A stretch of 64,000 nt of DNA from Legionella hackeliae (GCF_000953655.1 NZ_LN681225.1:822001-886000), one strand, 5' to 3'. Shown: positions 48,413 through 57,236, counted from the first letter of the stretch. Notes: a model not told the origin generated them from the sequence alone. Translations and numbers: made by a program.

Positions 48413-49286
48413 GCTGTGAGTTGAGATCGAGAAAATCCTTTGTTCTCACCTTACATAAGGCTATCATGGCATTCAAATCGAAGTCCAAGCGAACCCCGGG
48501 CAATCTCGGGCTGAGTAAGGCACGTGCTTTAGCCACCGAGCCTTTATATACTGCAAAATCAACGGACAACCTGGAATCAACGCCAAACCAATTTTCATTG
48601 CTATCAGTAACCCAATCATAGATTTGTTTCGATGATTTTGGTTGTGAGGTAAAGTCCGGCACAGGGAAAAAAGGTTCATCAGAGCAGTACTCATAAACAA
48701 CGTGCATAGGCAGTAGCTTTTGTACACCACCCACACCTACTCGCCACTCAATACCAATGACATTCCCATTCTTAACCCCTTGCGCGTTTACCAAATCTAC
48801 CAGCGTTTCAATGATGATATTTTTGAAATCAAAATGCTGTTCAGTGACTGTTGCTCCATTCAGCTTATAAGTAACACCAATTGTGTTCACCTTGTTGTAC
48901 TGAGCAATCAATTGTTTAAATACCTTTCTGCCTTCTTGATTCTGAGGAATGCACGCAATCATTGTTGCCCACATGTGTTTATCCAGGGCCCATAGCGCAT
49001 ATTCAAAAGGGCTGATGTTCTCAAATTCTCGCCCAGAACAATCCGTAACGAGGCCCTTTTTAAAAATTAAACTCATGTCCTTCTTTAACATCGCTTTAAC
49101 CGCATCGTGTTCCCCGCGTGTCACATGATGCAATAATTTACGAACATCAATCAGAGGTTGAAACAAGTTGAAATGATATTTTGATGTCATGGAAAGATTA
49201 ACTAACTCACGATTCGATAAGTTTTGAGCGGTTTCAATTTTAAGTTCTTCTAGTAAGTTATTAAAAATTTCGGATTTGGATTGCAT
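48354..49286 (-). CDS. Candidate Legionella effector, F-box/ankyrin-like, 3' end altered by IS sequence
   Basis: A 310-residue protein. The N-terminus (ETAQNLSNRELVNLSMTSKY) resembles the short F-box-like segment at the head of several Legionella effectors. It is followed by ankyrin-like helices (GEHDAVKAMLKKDMSLIF, SPFEYALWALDKHMW). There is no signal or membrane segment. The last codons (VSQICPN) are read from the minus strand of DNA just beyond the decayed IS3 orfB, so the native C-terminus is probably lost. The ATG at 49286 is preferred over 49364. AT content and isolation fit an acquired or lineage-specific gene. Confidence 0.65.
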   Translation of the reverse strand: MQSKSEIFNNLLEELKIETAQNLSNRELVNLSMTSKYHFNLFQPLIDVRKLLHHVTRGEHDAVKAMLKKDMSLIFKKGLVTDCSGREFENISPFEYALWALDKHMWATMIACIPQNQEGRKVFKQLIAQYNKVNTIGVTYKLNGATVTEQHFDFKNIIIETLVDLVNAQGVKNGNVIGIEWRVGVGGVQKLLPMHVVYEYCSDEPFFPVPDFTSQPKSSKQIYDWVTDSNENWFGVDSRLSVDFAVYKGSVAKARALLSPRLPGVRLDFDLNAMIALCKVRTKDFLDLNSQLKDQMTLDNHHQVSQICPN

Positions 49287-49506
49287 ATATAAGTCCAATC
49301 TATATTCATTCAGATTAAATTTGGCTCCTACTATACACGAACAGATTGAAAAGTAAAGAGACATTATGGATTGGTTTTGTGCAAGAACCCCCTGGTCGAG
49401 ATCCTGGTAAAAATGGGTAGTTCAAATTTCAATGAACCCGGCAATAAATACTATCAGTGTGGTGTTAAGGCACAGGAAATTTTCTAAATTATTTTCCATT
49501 TTTCAC

Positions 49507-49538
49507 CCTCCCTAAAAATATCGTTATTTTTAGGGAGG
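49507..49538. repeat. Perfect hairpin upstream of an IS3 remnant
   Basis: A 14-bp perfect stem CCTCCCTAAAAATA / TATTTTTAGGGAGG with a TCGT loop. A second small inverted repeat CACCTA-AAA-TAGGTG follows near 49552. They lie about 80-110 bases before the IS3 orfA remnant and may belong to that element's end or be a terminator. Confidence 0.6.
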
Positions 49539-49615
49539 AATTGTAACCCTCACCTAAAATAGGTGCATTTCTGATTAGAGTTCTCGAAGTTAAACTATGT
49601 TTGAGGAGAACAAAA

Positions 49616-49757
49616 ATGAAAAAATCACGTTATACAGAAACACAAATTGTAAAAATTCTAAGAGAAGTCGAAGCAGGTCGGCTGGTAAAAAGAAATTTGT
49701 CGTGAAATTGAAGCCCTAACAAAGTGGGTATCAGATATTCCTAAGCGTCGAAAGTAA
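49616..49757 (+). pseudogene. Remnant of a second IS3-family orfA
   Basis: It starts MKKSRYTETQIVKILREVEA, a standard IS3 OrfA N-terminus, with GAGGAG ahead. After GRLVK an extra base in an A-run shifts the frame; the other frame continues KEICREIEAL and soon stops. The rest of the element is gone. It differs in sequence from the orfA at 47112, so two IS3 elements once lay here. Confidence 0.8.
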
Positions 49758-50265
49758 TAATTTACTCCTTTATAGCGCGTTTCTATGGAAAAGCGAAGGC
49801 ATTAACGGGTTAATTTTGTGATAGTTTAATTCTTAAGAAATTTCCAAGAATTTATTACAATATGGGACTGTATTGGGCTTGAAGATTATTGTTGAAGCCT
49901 GTTCTTGAAGGGCTAGCCATCGGGGCAACCATTACTATCAGCCGCATGACATTTTGTACCTGAATCAGGAGTTTAAAGCCATAAAACTATTTTATCCTGA
50001 CGCCTCTATTTACATTCGGTGTATCGAATCCATTTATTTGAGAATTTATGACATACATCCTATTAAGTTGATTTCATAACTGAGGAAACAAATTCGATGA
50101 ATACTTGATACGCCTAGTCAGGGTAGGAAATAGGCGACCAACATAAAATAAGTTCTTTAGGATTTGTAGTGATAGATACTAATGAGATGTAGAAATGAAA
50201 CTTACTGCTACCTGGTTTATATTGCTTCGCGCAAATAATACTTACGTGGCCGCGGGCAGTATAGT
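49758..50265. other. Gene-free stretch, possible coding remnant
   Basis: About 500 bases between IS debris and the BLUF gene. A short open plus-strand stretch at about 49912-50080 (including GNHYYQPHDILYLNQEF) reads like part of a decayed gene, but I cannot name it and it lacks a start. Nothing else was recognised. Confidence 0.3.
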
Positions 50266-50715
50266 TTAATCTGAAGTCCTCAAAGGAGTTTTAATATCAA
50301 GGACAACACCGTGTTGATTAGCGATTTCTTTCAGTAAACGGACAGCTCTTTCGAATGTTAAGGTATCAGGAGCATAGGATTCGGGAAAATACTGCCCCAA
50401 TATGTGCCTGGTCTGAGGGGTTTCCAGAATATATCCCATATTCCAATGTTTAAAATGAATGTGATCAATCGGTTCGGAGCCTAAAATTTTGAATTCGCTG
50501 TGTCGTTTATCTTTTTTAATTTTTTGTAGAATTTTTTTTATGTCCTTTTTTTCACCTTCCAGGACCTGAATAAATTGATTTTTTTTGTACAGCAGCAATC
50601 CGTGTATCTGCAGCTCTGAGTTGTTTTTTACCGAGATACGCCATATATGATCAATATCTGACATCGATAGGTGTCCTGCGGTTTTGCTAACATAGATTGT
50701 TCTGATTAGGTTCAT
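50266..50715 (-). CDS. BLUF-domain blue-light sensor
   Basis: FAD-binding blue-light receptor of 149 residues, essentially one BLUF domain (1-100) plus a helical tail. The key residues of the light switch are in place: Tyr8 (RTIYVSK), Asn31/32 (VKNNSEL) and Gln50 (NQFIQVLEGEK), with the FKHWNMGYI segment carrying the Trp and Met near the flavin. It overlaps the PAS/GGDEF/EAL gene by 29 bases and is the last gene of kaiC-kaiB-EAL-BLUF. Short BLUF proteins act by binding a partner; the adjacent EAL enzyme is the obvious candidate, by inference. Confidence 0.9.
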   Translation of the reverse strand: MNLIRTIYVSKTAGHLSMSDIDHIWRISVKNNSELQIHGLLLYKKNQFIQVLEGEKKDIKKILQKIKKDKRHSEFKILGSEPIDHIHFKHWNMGYILETPQTRHILGQYFPESYAPDTLTFERAVRLLKEIANQHGVVLDIKTPLRTSD

Positions 50716-53077
50716 ATTTTAAATTTAGTAGATCAATTTTTTTTTGCAATAATTGGCTGGAATTTACGAGGTCAGCCAGATAAGACTCTCTATTTTGTTG
50801 GGTGATTCTAGCGGTATTGAAAGATTTACATTTTTGGAAAAATTCATCAATCAGTTCCTCTAGTTCCATTTTCACGGTATTCGAGTGTGGCGAAAAGCTG
50901 CTATTTACATAGTGGGCTAAGGAGTTCAGGCTAGACTCTAAGCTTACCATTTCCCTGTGGGAAATTTTTTTAGCTTGAGATAGTGTATTGACTGCCCATA
51001 CAATGAATGATTGGGCGTAAATTAAATCGAGATTTTCCTGGTACACCGACTGCTGTTGCTGCCACTCTGGAGGTGCTTTCCATGATTCCATCCAGCTCTG
51101 AAACTCAGAGACAGGCATAGGCTTTCCTATAAAATATCCCTGCCCTTCGACACATCCAAGCTTCAGGAGCAAGATACCTTTTTCTAGAGAGTCTACTCCC
51201 TCTGCAATAACGCTCTGGTTAAACCGCTTTGCCATGTGAAGAATAGAATCGATAATAGCAATTACTTTGGGGCTGCTGGAAATCTCATTGATAAACGACT
51301 GATCAATTTTTATTGCATCTACTTGCAGTGCTCGAAGATAACTGAGTGACGAGTATCCAGTACCAAAGTCGTCAAGAGATATTCGCAAATCAATTTCATG
51401 AAATTGAGATATAATTTTTCTGACTGATTTAATATCACGAACAGCTGCCGATTCTAGTAACTCAAGCTCAATATTCCTATTTAATCTATTGCCATATTGT
51501 TCCATCTTTGTTTTGATCTCGTTAAAAAAATTCTCTTGTTGAAGCTCATGAGCAGATACGTTGATGCTTATCCTTAAATCAATACCTTGTTTTAACCACT
51601 CTTCCAGCTGATTAAAAACCTCATCAAAAATAAGCGATGATAGACGATTCATTACCTCATTATTCTCAACATAGGGTAAAAAATATTCTGGATAACACAA
51701 GCCTTTTTGTGGGTGATGCCAACGTATCAGAGCCTCGGCCCCTAAGATTTCTCCAGTCTTCATGTTTACCTTGGGTTGGTAGAATACAGCGAACTCATTG
51801 GCGTTAATTCCATGAGTGACCTCACTTATGATATGGTATCGGTATTTTTGCTCTATGACTTCATCAATGTTATATTCTGTGGCTTGACTGCCTCCTTTTA
51901 TTTTGGATTCAATCATGGCAGCTTCTGCCTGGCGAAGAACTTGACCTGAGGAGGTGTTCTCTTCTAATGGGTATATGACATATCCTAGACTGCAGGAAAT
52001 ATAGATATCATTTTTTTTGATTCTGATCTTTTTGTTGATGGTTTTCATCAGTTTTTCAAAAAAAATATGAGCCGATTTTTCGGCATGATATTGGTTAACC
52101 AATATTACAAAGGTATTGCCTGAGACACGAGCAACCAACCCTTGCTCACCAATAAAACGCTTCATGTTTTTCCCGAATTTTTTAAGAACTATATCCCCAA
52201 TGTGGGTGTCAAACTGCTTGTTTATATCTTGAAATCGGTCAATGTCAACGTATGCAAGAGAAAAGGGGGTTCCGGATGTTTTGTAGTGTTTAATGGATAT
52301 TTCCAGCTCTGCGGTGATGTAATTTATATTATAAAGATTGGTAAGGGGGTCAAAATGTGCCAAATATCTCAATTCTTGCTCTTGTTTCTTGATAATCGAT
52401 ATATCATGCAACAAACCGACATAAAACACTGTCTCATTATTGACATTTTTTATGGAGCTAATCGTTAGGACTATTGGAACCAGTTTGCCGTCCTTTCTTT
52501 TGTCCCAAAGTTCACCCTGCCAACTACCGTTTTTCTTGAGACAACTGAACATATGCTGATAAAACTCTGGCGGCTGCATGCCTGATTTTATCAAACTGAC
52601 GTTTTTGCCGATGGCTTCTTCTTTTTTATAGCCAAAAGTGTGTTCAAAACCCGTATTTACATCAATCATTCGACCATCAATGTCGGTAATGATGATGCCT
52701 TCACAGGAGGAGCTGAATACTCTTGCTGCAACTTCGAGTTCTGATTCCTTGTGTTTTCTCTCAGTAATGTCCTGCAGGGTAATAATCCAGGATTTTCTAT
52801 CGAGCCAGAACCCTTGATTTATATGTATTTCAGCAATGGTGACGCTCTGGTCTGGATGGATGATTTCAATTTCGGTATCTTCATTCTTGCTTAGTGTAAA
52901 CCCAAAGGGACTACCTATGAGTTCCTGGCAGTTTCGCTGGAAGATTTCGGCAGCTCTGACGTTAATATAACGTATCACACTCTCATTGTCGGTTATGATG
53001 ACACCAACTTGCAGTGCGTTGACCAGTGCCGCCCAGCCTTTAAGTGTCTTTTCCTCGTTGAGATTCATGCTATTCAC
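50687..53077 (-). CDS. PAS-PAS-GGDEF(degenerate)-EAL c-di-GMP phosphodiesterase
   Basis: A 796-residue signalling protein. PAS domains lie at about 12-105 and 112-228 (second: EGIIITDIDGRMIDVNTGF and a QDITERK-type end). The GGDEF domain (about 235-400) has SGNTF in place of GGDEF, so it should not make c-di-GMP. The EAL domain (about 412-660) keeps E448-A-L, INVSA, LDDFGTGYSS, IKIDQSFI and AEGV, so it should hydrolyse c-di-GMP. A helical tail of about 130 residues follows. There are no membrane segments. It overlaps kaiB by 8 bases and the BLUF gene by 29, so the genes are tightly coupled. Confidence 0.92.
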   Translation of the reverse strand: MNSMNLNEEKTLKGWAALVNALQVGVIITDNESVIRYINVRAAEIFQRNCQELIGSPFGFTLSKNEDTEIEIIHPDQSVTIAEIHINQGFWLDRKSWIITLQDITERKHKESELEVAARVFSSSCEGIIITDIDGRMIDVNTGFEHTFGYKKEEAIGKNVSLIKSGMQPPEFYQHMFSCLKKNGSWQGELWDKRKDGKLVPIVLTISSIKNVNNETVFYVGLLHDISIIKKQEQELRYLAHFDPLTNLYNINYITAELEISIKHYKTSGTPFSLAYVDIDRFQDINKQFDTHIGDIVLKKFGKNMKRFIGEQGLVARVSGNTFVILVNQYHAEKSAHIFFEKLMKTINKKIRIKKNDIYISCSLGYVIYPLEENTSSGQVLRQAEAAMIESKIKGGSQATEYNIDEVIEQKYRYHIISEVTHGINANEFAVFYQPKVNMKTGEILGAEALIRWHHPQKGLCYPEYFLPYVENNEVMNRLSSLIFDEVFNQLEEWLKQGIDLRISINVSAHELQQENFFNEIKTKMEQYGNRLNRNIELELLESAAVRDIKSVRKIISQFHEIDLRISLDDFGTGYSSLSYLRALQVDAIKIDQSFINEISSSPKVIAIIDSILHMAKRFNQSVIAEGVDSLEKGILLLKLGCVEGQGYFIGKPMPVSEFQSWMESWKAPPEWQQQQSVYQENLDLIYAQSFIVWAVNTLSQAKKISHREMVSLESSLNSLAHYVNSSFSPHSNTVKMELEELIDEFFQKCKSFNTARITQQNRESYLADLVNSSQLLQKKIDLLNLKYEPNQNNLC

Positions 53078-53372
53078 CAGTTATAGACAGTTCCCTGTAA
53101 ATGCTCGCTAAATCGGACAAGTTGCCAATGATCCTTTTTTCGATATTGTTTGTTTCAATAATAAGCGCAGGTGTTGCCAAAATTTTGTTTTTTTCAGCCA
53201 ACTCAATTTTCTTGTCTATTTCAATTACTGCCAGTCGATATTTTGCTTTAAATGATTTTTCCCTAGAAATTTTTCTCACGACTTTAACTGCACCAATTGA
53301 GAGAGGCGACTTGCTGTGGATATAAAGTGTAACTTGACGTTTCTCCTGTACCAGTGTCATAAAGTGCCTCAT
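53070..53372 (-). CDS. kaiB: KaiB-family protein
   Basis: A 100-residue thioredoxin-fold protein of the KaiB family. The characteristic start of the fold is VTLYIHSKSPLSIGAVKVV, followed by YRLAVIEIDKK and the LATPALIIE turn containing the cis-Pro region. In cyanobacteria KaiB binds KaiC during the dephosphorylation phase. It overlaps the kaiC stop by four bases and the EAL gene by eight. No kaiA is present. In L. pneumophila a kaiBC locus is linked to stress fitness rather than a clock. It could also be a KaiB-like stress protein, but kaiC next door makes KaiB most likely. Confidence 0.9.
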   Translation of the reverse strand: MRHFMTLVQEKRQVTLYIHSKSPLSIGAVKVVRKISREKSFKAKYRLAVIEIDKKIELAEKNKILATPALIIETNNIEKRIIGNLSDLASIYRELSITGE

Positions 53373-54943
53373 TCCCTCGATTTCTGATAAGCATTTTTTT
53401 GGCTTACTTGTAATTTGATCTCTTCTTGCAATATTTGTCTTTTCATCTGAAGGGCTTTGATATCCTCAGCAATTTTTCTCTCCTCGACACGCATCTCGGT
53501 CTCGATCATTTTGTCCTTCATTTCGAGAATGGCTTTTTTGGAGCCAAACACTATTTTATTTTCGCTTACGTACGGATCGAGTAGTTCGATGCCGGTAGCA
53601 CTTAATTTCATCTCTTTTACTTCATGAGATTGCGGCAAACCACGAGCCTTAATTACATGGAGAGCCCTGTAAAACTCTCCGTCCTCCTCAACTAGACGAA
53701 GACGAATCCATACATCGGTCAAGCTTGAAATACTGAGATAACTTTTATCATCAGAATAATCGGGTATAAGTTCTGTAAACAAAGCCATCATGCGGCGTTC
53801 TTTAACGTAGCTGGTGAATCGTAACAGCAGTTTTTTAACGAATCGGCTATCACCAATGTCCATCAATGCGGTTATGGGATCAATGACAATCATATCAATT
53901 TTGTTTTCTTCGATAAAATCGATAGTGGTTAAAATATGCTCCTCCAGGCCTTGCTCAACAGAGCGATGGGATCGCAGGAACAGCTTTTGGCATTCTACAT
54001 GCTTTGTCAGATTGATACCGCAACTCGCTGTATGTCGAATGAGATCTCCTGGTGACTCTTCAAACGACATGAAACATACGTTTAGACCATTTTCACAGGC
54101 CGATTCGGCAATCTTCGCCGCTAAGGACGTTTTTGCAGTGCCTGCTCGGCCACTGATAATTATGGTGGCCTCGAGAGGAAGGCCGCGTCCTCCCAAGAGC
54201 TGATCCAGCTTTTTGACCCCGCTAGACATGTAACTAACCGTAGAATCATATTTTAAATTAGAACTGGTTATAGGTAACAACGATATCCCTTTGTTGTTGA
54301 TACTAAAGGGGTATACATCAGTTCCATGTTGCGATCCTCTATATTTTAAAACCCTTAAAAAGCGGGTCATTATGGTCTCTTTTACGACTTGCTTTAATTC
54401 AATGACGCAATCAACATAGAATCGGGCAACCAATTCATCCTTGTCTAACAAGCCTTCACCTAATGTTGCCACAAGAGTGAGATCATTTGTTCTGGCATAC
54501 TCGAAAAGCTGGAGAATCTCATGGCTTGGATTGTAATTCGTTGTACCCAATTGAATAGACTGTATCGAGTCCACAACTATACTTTTGATTTTATGCTTTT
54601 TTATCAAGTTTGATGCGCGCTCTATCAGAAGCATCATATCAAAATTACCTGATACTTCCTGATCAACCTGGCTTCCTGCATCGATAAAAAATAATTGATC
54701 CAATGAGGGTGTTTCCGTCTTGTTATACAACGAATTCATATTGGCAATTAAGTCGCTGGGTTTTTCATCCATGCAGATATAGAGTAGGGGTTCCGACTGT
54801 AATAGTAGGTTTCGGGCGTACAAAAGGGTCATTATTGTTTTTCCCGTACCAGAATCACCCGTAATAAGCGTAGGTCTTCCTGCTGGATAGCCACCATAAA
54901 GAACGTCATCTAATCCTTTGATTCCGGTTGATTCCTTGACCAT
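53369..54943 (-). CDS. kaiC: KaiC-family double-domain ATPase
   Basis: RecA-like ATPase/kinase with two KaiC domains. CI (1-235) has Walker A GDSGTGKT at 29-36, Asp59-Glu60 and Walker B VVDS. CII (236-460) has Walker A GRAGTAKT at 265-272, the catalytic pair Glu295-Glu296 (FEESPGD) and Walker B VIDP. The segment aligned with the cyanobacterial Ser431-Thr432 autophosphorylation sites reads ISSLTD, giving Ser406-Ser407, as in KaiC2-type proteins. A C-terminal coiled coil (about 470-524) replaces the KaiA-binding tail. It heads the operon with kaiB, the EAL gene and the BLUF gene. Confidence 0.93.
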   Translation of the reverse strand: MVKESTGIKGLDDVLYGGYPAGRPTLITGDSGTGKTIMTLLYARNLLLQSEPLLYICMDEKPSDLIANMNSLYNKTETPSLDQLFFIDAGSQVDQEVSGNFDMMLLIERASNLIKKHKIKSIVVDSIQSIQLGTTNYNPSHEILQLFEYARTNDLTLVATLGEGLLDKDELVARFYVDCVIELKQVVKETIMTRFLRVLKYRGSQHGTDVYPFSINNKGISLLPITSSNLKYDSTVSYMSSGVKKLDQLLGGRGLPLEATIIISGRAGTAKTSLAAKIAESACENGLNVCFMSFEESPGDLIRHTASCGINLTKHVECQKLFLRSHRSVEQGLEEHILTTIDFIEENKIDMIVIDPITALMDIGDSRFVKKLLLRFTSYVKERRMMALFTELIPDYSDDKSYLSISSLTDVWIRLRLVEEDGEFYRALHVIKARGLPQSHEVKEMKLSATGIELLDPYVSENKIVFGSKKAILEMKDKMIETEMRVEERKIAEDIKALQMKRQILQEEIKLQVSQKNAYQKSRE

Positions 54944-55203
54944 AGTAAGTCACCAAATTTGCACCATACTATATAGTCTAGCCCGAATAATGAGTTTTGT
55001 TGGCAACGTCAAGTTAATTAAATGACGTTAAGCTATAGAACTTGCCTTGTGATGCAAAAAATTGATGACACTTTATTCATCCTTACTCAGGTCATACTAA
55101 AAGAGATTCTCTTGAAATATACTCCAGGTTAAGCTTAGATGATGCACAAGATAAATCCAAGGCAGTGATTGTAGGTATGCAAATGGGCTACTTCTCTTTT
55201 AAA
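54944..55203. other. Upstream region of the kai operon
   Basis: About 260 AT-rich bases between kaiC and the IS30 fragment. Apart from the possible promoter near 55000, no ORF or RNA gene was recognised. Confidence 0.35.
54984..55012 (-). promoter_or_regulatory. Possible promoter of the kai operon
   Basis: Minus-strand TTGACG (55007-55012) lies 17 bases from TATTCG (54984-54989), about 45 bases ahead of kaiC. A nearby CTATATAGT could instead be a sigma-S-type -10. Weak matches. Confidence 0.25.
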
Positions 55204-55797
55204 TCAACCTGTAACCCATGCCACATTGACGCTAAAGCGGTTTTTCATAGAAATAATTAGTCGATTAAAATATAACCAATTATGTAACAGATTCTGATAC
55301 TCGTCTGTGACCTTTTTAAGAAGCATAAACTTCGTTTTACATTCAACGATTGAAACAACAGCATGTCTACGATTTTTACCAATAATTGTATCTATCTCCC
55401 AGTCACCAATTCGAGTTTTTTTATCAATGATTTTAGGTCGCTCATCAATGAAACGTCTAATTCTAATAGGTCCTTGTCGCTTTGGACTACCGTAGCGTTT
55501 ATGATATTTCTTCTGCTGATGCCTTAAATGTTTAAATAGAGTTTCGCCTTGATTTTTATCATTTAGAATGAACTGATAAATCCATTCAGAACTTAAATTA
55601 AATAATCGCTTTTTCTTCGCATAACCACTAATCTGCTCTGGGCTCCAATCCTGCTTTAGTTTCTCTGAAATAAACGTTTTAATCTGTTCATTAGCTTTTA
55701 CATACCTAGGCTTATCTCTTTGGCGATCATCGGCATACTTTTGTGTGTAATTCGCTTTATAAGTCGAGTAACCTAAGATAGTCCAAACGCGTATAAC
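55204..55797 (-). pseudogene. IS30-family transposase fragment
   Basis: An open frame of 198 codons without a usable early start. The text is IS30-like: RDKPRYVKANEQIKTFISEK, DWSPEQISGYAKKKR, SSEWIYQFILNDKNQGETL, RHQQKKYHKRYGS, and the first catalytic Asp region GDWEIDTIIGKNRRHAVVSI. The N-terminal DNA-binding part and the C-terminal part with the remaining catalytic residues are missing, so it is a dead internal fragment. It ends in a TGA shortly after NRFSVNVAWVTG. Confidence 0.85.
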
Positions 55798-56120
55798 TTA
55801 TTAAACAACTACTGTATTTAAAGACTGGGAAGTTTACTAACTTCTTCTGTCTTTATTATATACAAAAGTTGCACTAATCAGTTGAATCTAAGCTGACATC
55901 TCAATGATTTTTCGTTGAAATGTCTACATATTGAGCATGAATGATTTTCTAACTAATTAAGTACTTATATTTTTAAGTAATTCGAAATAATAGATAGCTT
56001 GTTATTTCCGTTTACAATTAGAGATTTCCAAAAGTAAATTAAGAATCAATTGGTATCTGAAACTGAAGATAGGTCTGGAGTTTCGAATGTGCAACTCCCG
56101 ACGTAAACTGAATTAAACAT
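55798..56120. other. Gene-free AT-rich stretch
   Basis: About 320 bases between the IS30 fragment and the repeat protein. No ORF, repeat or RNA gene was recognised. Confidence 0.4.
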
Positions 56121-57236
56121 CTAGCATTCATATCCTGGGGGCGCTTGTAGTGAAGTATCTTTTGCATCCTCGGGTTTGAAAAACTTCAGTTGCTGCTTAG
56201 AGTCCAAATGTTTTCCTATAAAAGTTACATAACAGTCTGTTTTATATATAAAACTGCAATTTTTCATCGTTTCGTCCAGTTGTTGCAACTGCTTGGTGTT
56301 TGTAAATAATCTGGCGAGTAGTTTACAGGGCTCGTCATAAAGAACTAAATAGTGGGCTGAAATACATTTTGTGGCTACAAATTTAGAAAATTGCTCCTGG
56401 CTTTTAAAAAGTTTCGCAATAATGATACAGTTTGGTTTGGGTATAGTGAGATACTGTGCTGTTAAAGGGCACAATTCGGATAGCTCGATAAATTTTTCTG
56501 CACGAGGGAATAGTTTTGCGATTGTTTCTGTAGAGCGTGCGTTTCCCACCAGTCTTGCAGAAGCGGAGCGTAAAGGTTCAGATCGTCTGGCTAAATCCAA
56601 AAACTCATCTACGTGAGTATATAAACCAGCGACTATCTCACAGACAGAGTCATGAGATAAAAATGCTTCAACAGTACCACCATTGGGGGCAAGTTCATTA
56701 AACTCTGAGGACTTTTTAAACAGTTGAATCACCTTAGAGGCATTGGGTTCATCAAACAGCATCCATTGAGAAGCACTACTGGATCCTTTGGCAAGCTCAA
56801 TAAATTGTTGGGATGATTTAAAAAGGTCTATTATTTTTTTACAGGCATCATTATGTTTTACCAGACATGTTGCTGCTTCATACGACATTTTATTTAACTC
56901 AACAAACTGGCTTGCATCAGTAAATAAGGTAGCAATTGCTGAATGTTGATCCATAGATTGAGAGTCGTTATTTTCTCTTTTTAATACATACCCCACTAAT
57001 TGCGGATAATTTCCTAGAGGAAGTATTGGTAAAGATAATAGAATTCTTACATGAATTTTTTTATTGAAATAAGCAGCTATTTCAATAGGCGTTAGTTTTA
57101 TTTCTGAAGGGGTAGTTAATCCAGCATACGAATGGGCCAGCAATTTACTTTGCTGTAAAATCTCTTCTTCCTGGTCGGTTTTTAAGAAGCTGTTGAGTTC
57201 TGGATATTGTTTTAATTTATAATCGGAAATGATCAA
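56121..57236 (-). CDS. Helical repeat protein with seven units of about 34 residues, candidate effector
   Basis: A 371-residue soluble protein of unknown function. After an N-terminal part with one ankyrin-like turn (LTPIEIAAYFNKKIHVRILL), seven units start at residues 101, 135, 169, 202, 239, 273 and 307. Each opens with a motif like IAKLF, then about five residues, then xFxEL (IATLFTDASQFVEL, IIDLFKSSQQFIEL, IAKLFPRAEKFIEL). Spacing is 34, 34, 33, 37, 34, 34. The pattern suggests a two-helix solenoid related in period to PPR or ankyrin but not matching either. There is no signal or membrane segment. Solenoid proteins are common among Legionella effectors, so this is a candidate only. Confidence 0.7.
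   Translation of the reverse strand: MIISDYKLKQYPELNSFLKTDQEEEILQQSKLLAHSYAGLTTPSEIKLTPIEIAAYFNKKIHVRILLSLPILPLGNYPQLVGYVLKRENNDSQSMDQHSAIATLFTDASQFVELNKMSYEAATCLVKHNDACKKIIDLFKSSQQFIELAKGSSSASQWMLFDEPNASKVIQLFKKSSEFNELAPNGGTVEAFLSHDSVCEIVAGLYTHVDEFLDLARRSEPLRSASARLVGNARSTETIAKLFPRAEKFIELSELCPLTAQYLTIPKPNCIIIAKLFKSQEQFSKFVATKCISAHYLVLYDEPCKLLARLFTNTKQLQQLDETMKNCSFIYKTDCYVTFIGKHLDSKQQLKFFKPEDAKDTSLQAPPGYEC

Noticed and set aside
49381-49460. tRNA-like GGTAGTTCAAATTTC context
   Set aside because: No acceptor or anticodon stem could be formed around it.
52142-52468. Plus-strand ORF of 108 codons
   Set aside because: It is antisense to the second PAS/GGDEF part of the EAL protein and resembles no protein family.
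53814-54203. Plus-strand ORF of 129 codons
   Set aside because: It lies antisense to the CII domain of kaiC with Walker motifs on the other strand; a shadow.
55307-55495. Plus-strand ORF of 62 codons
   Set aside because: It is the antisense shadow of the IS30 transposase fragment, whose frame matches a known family.
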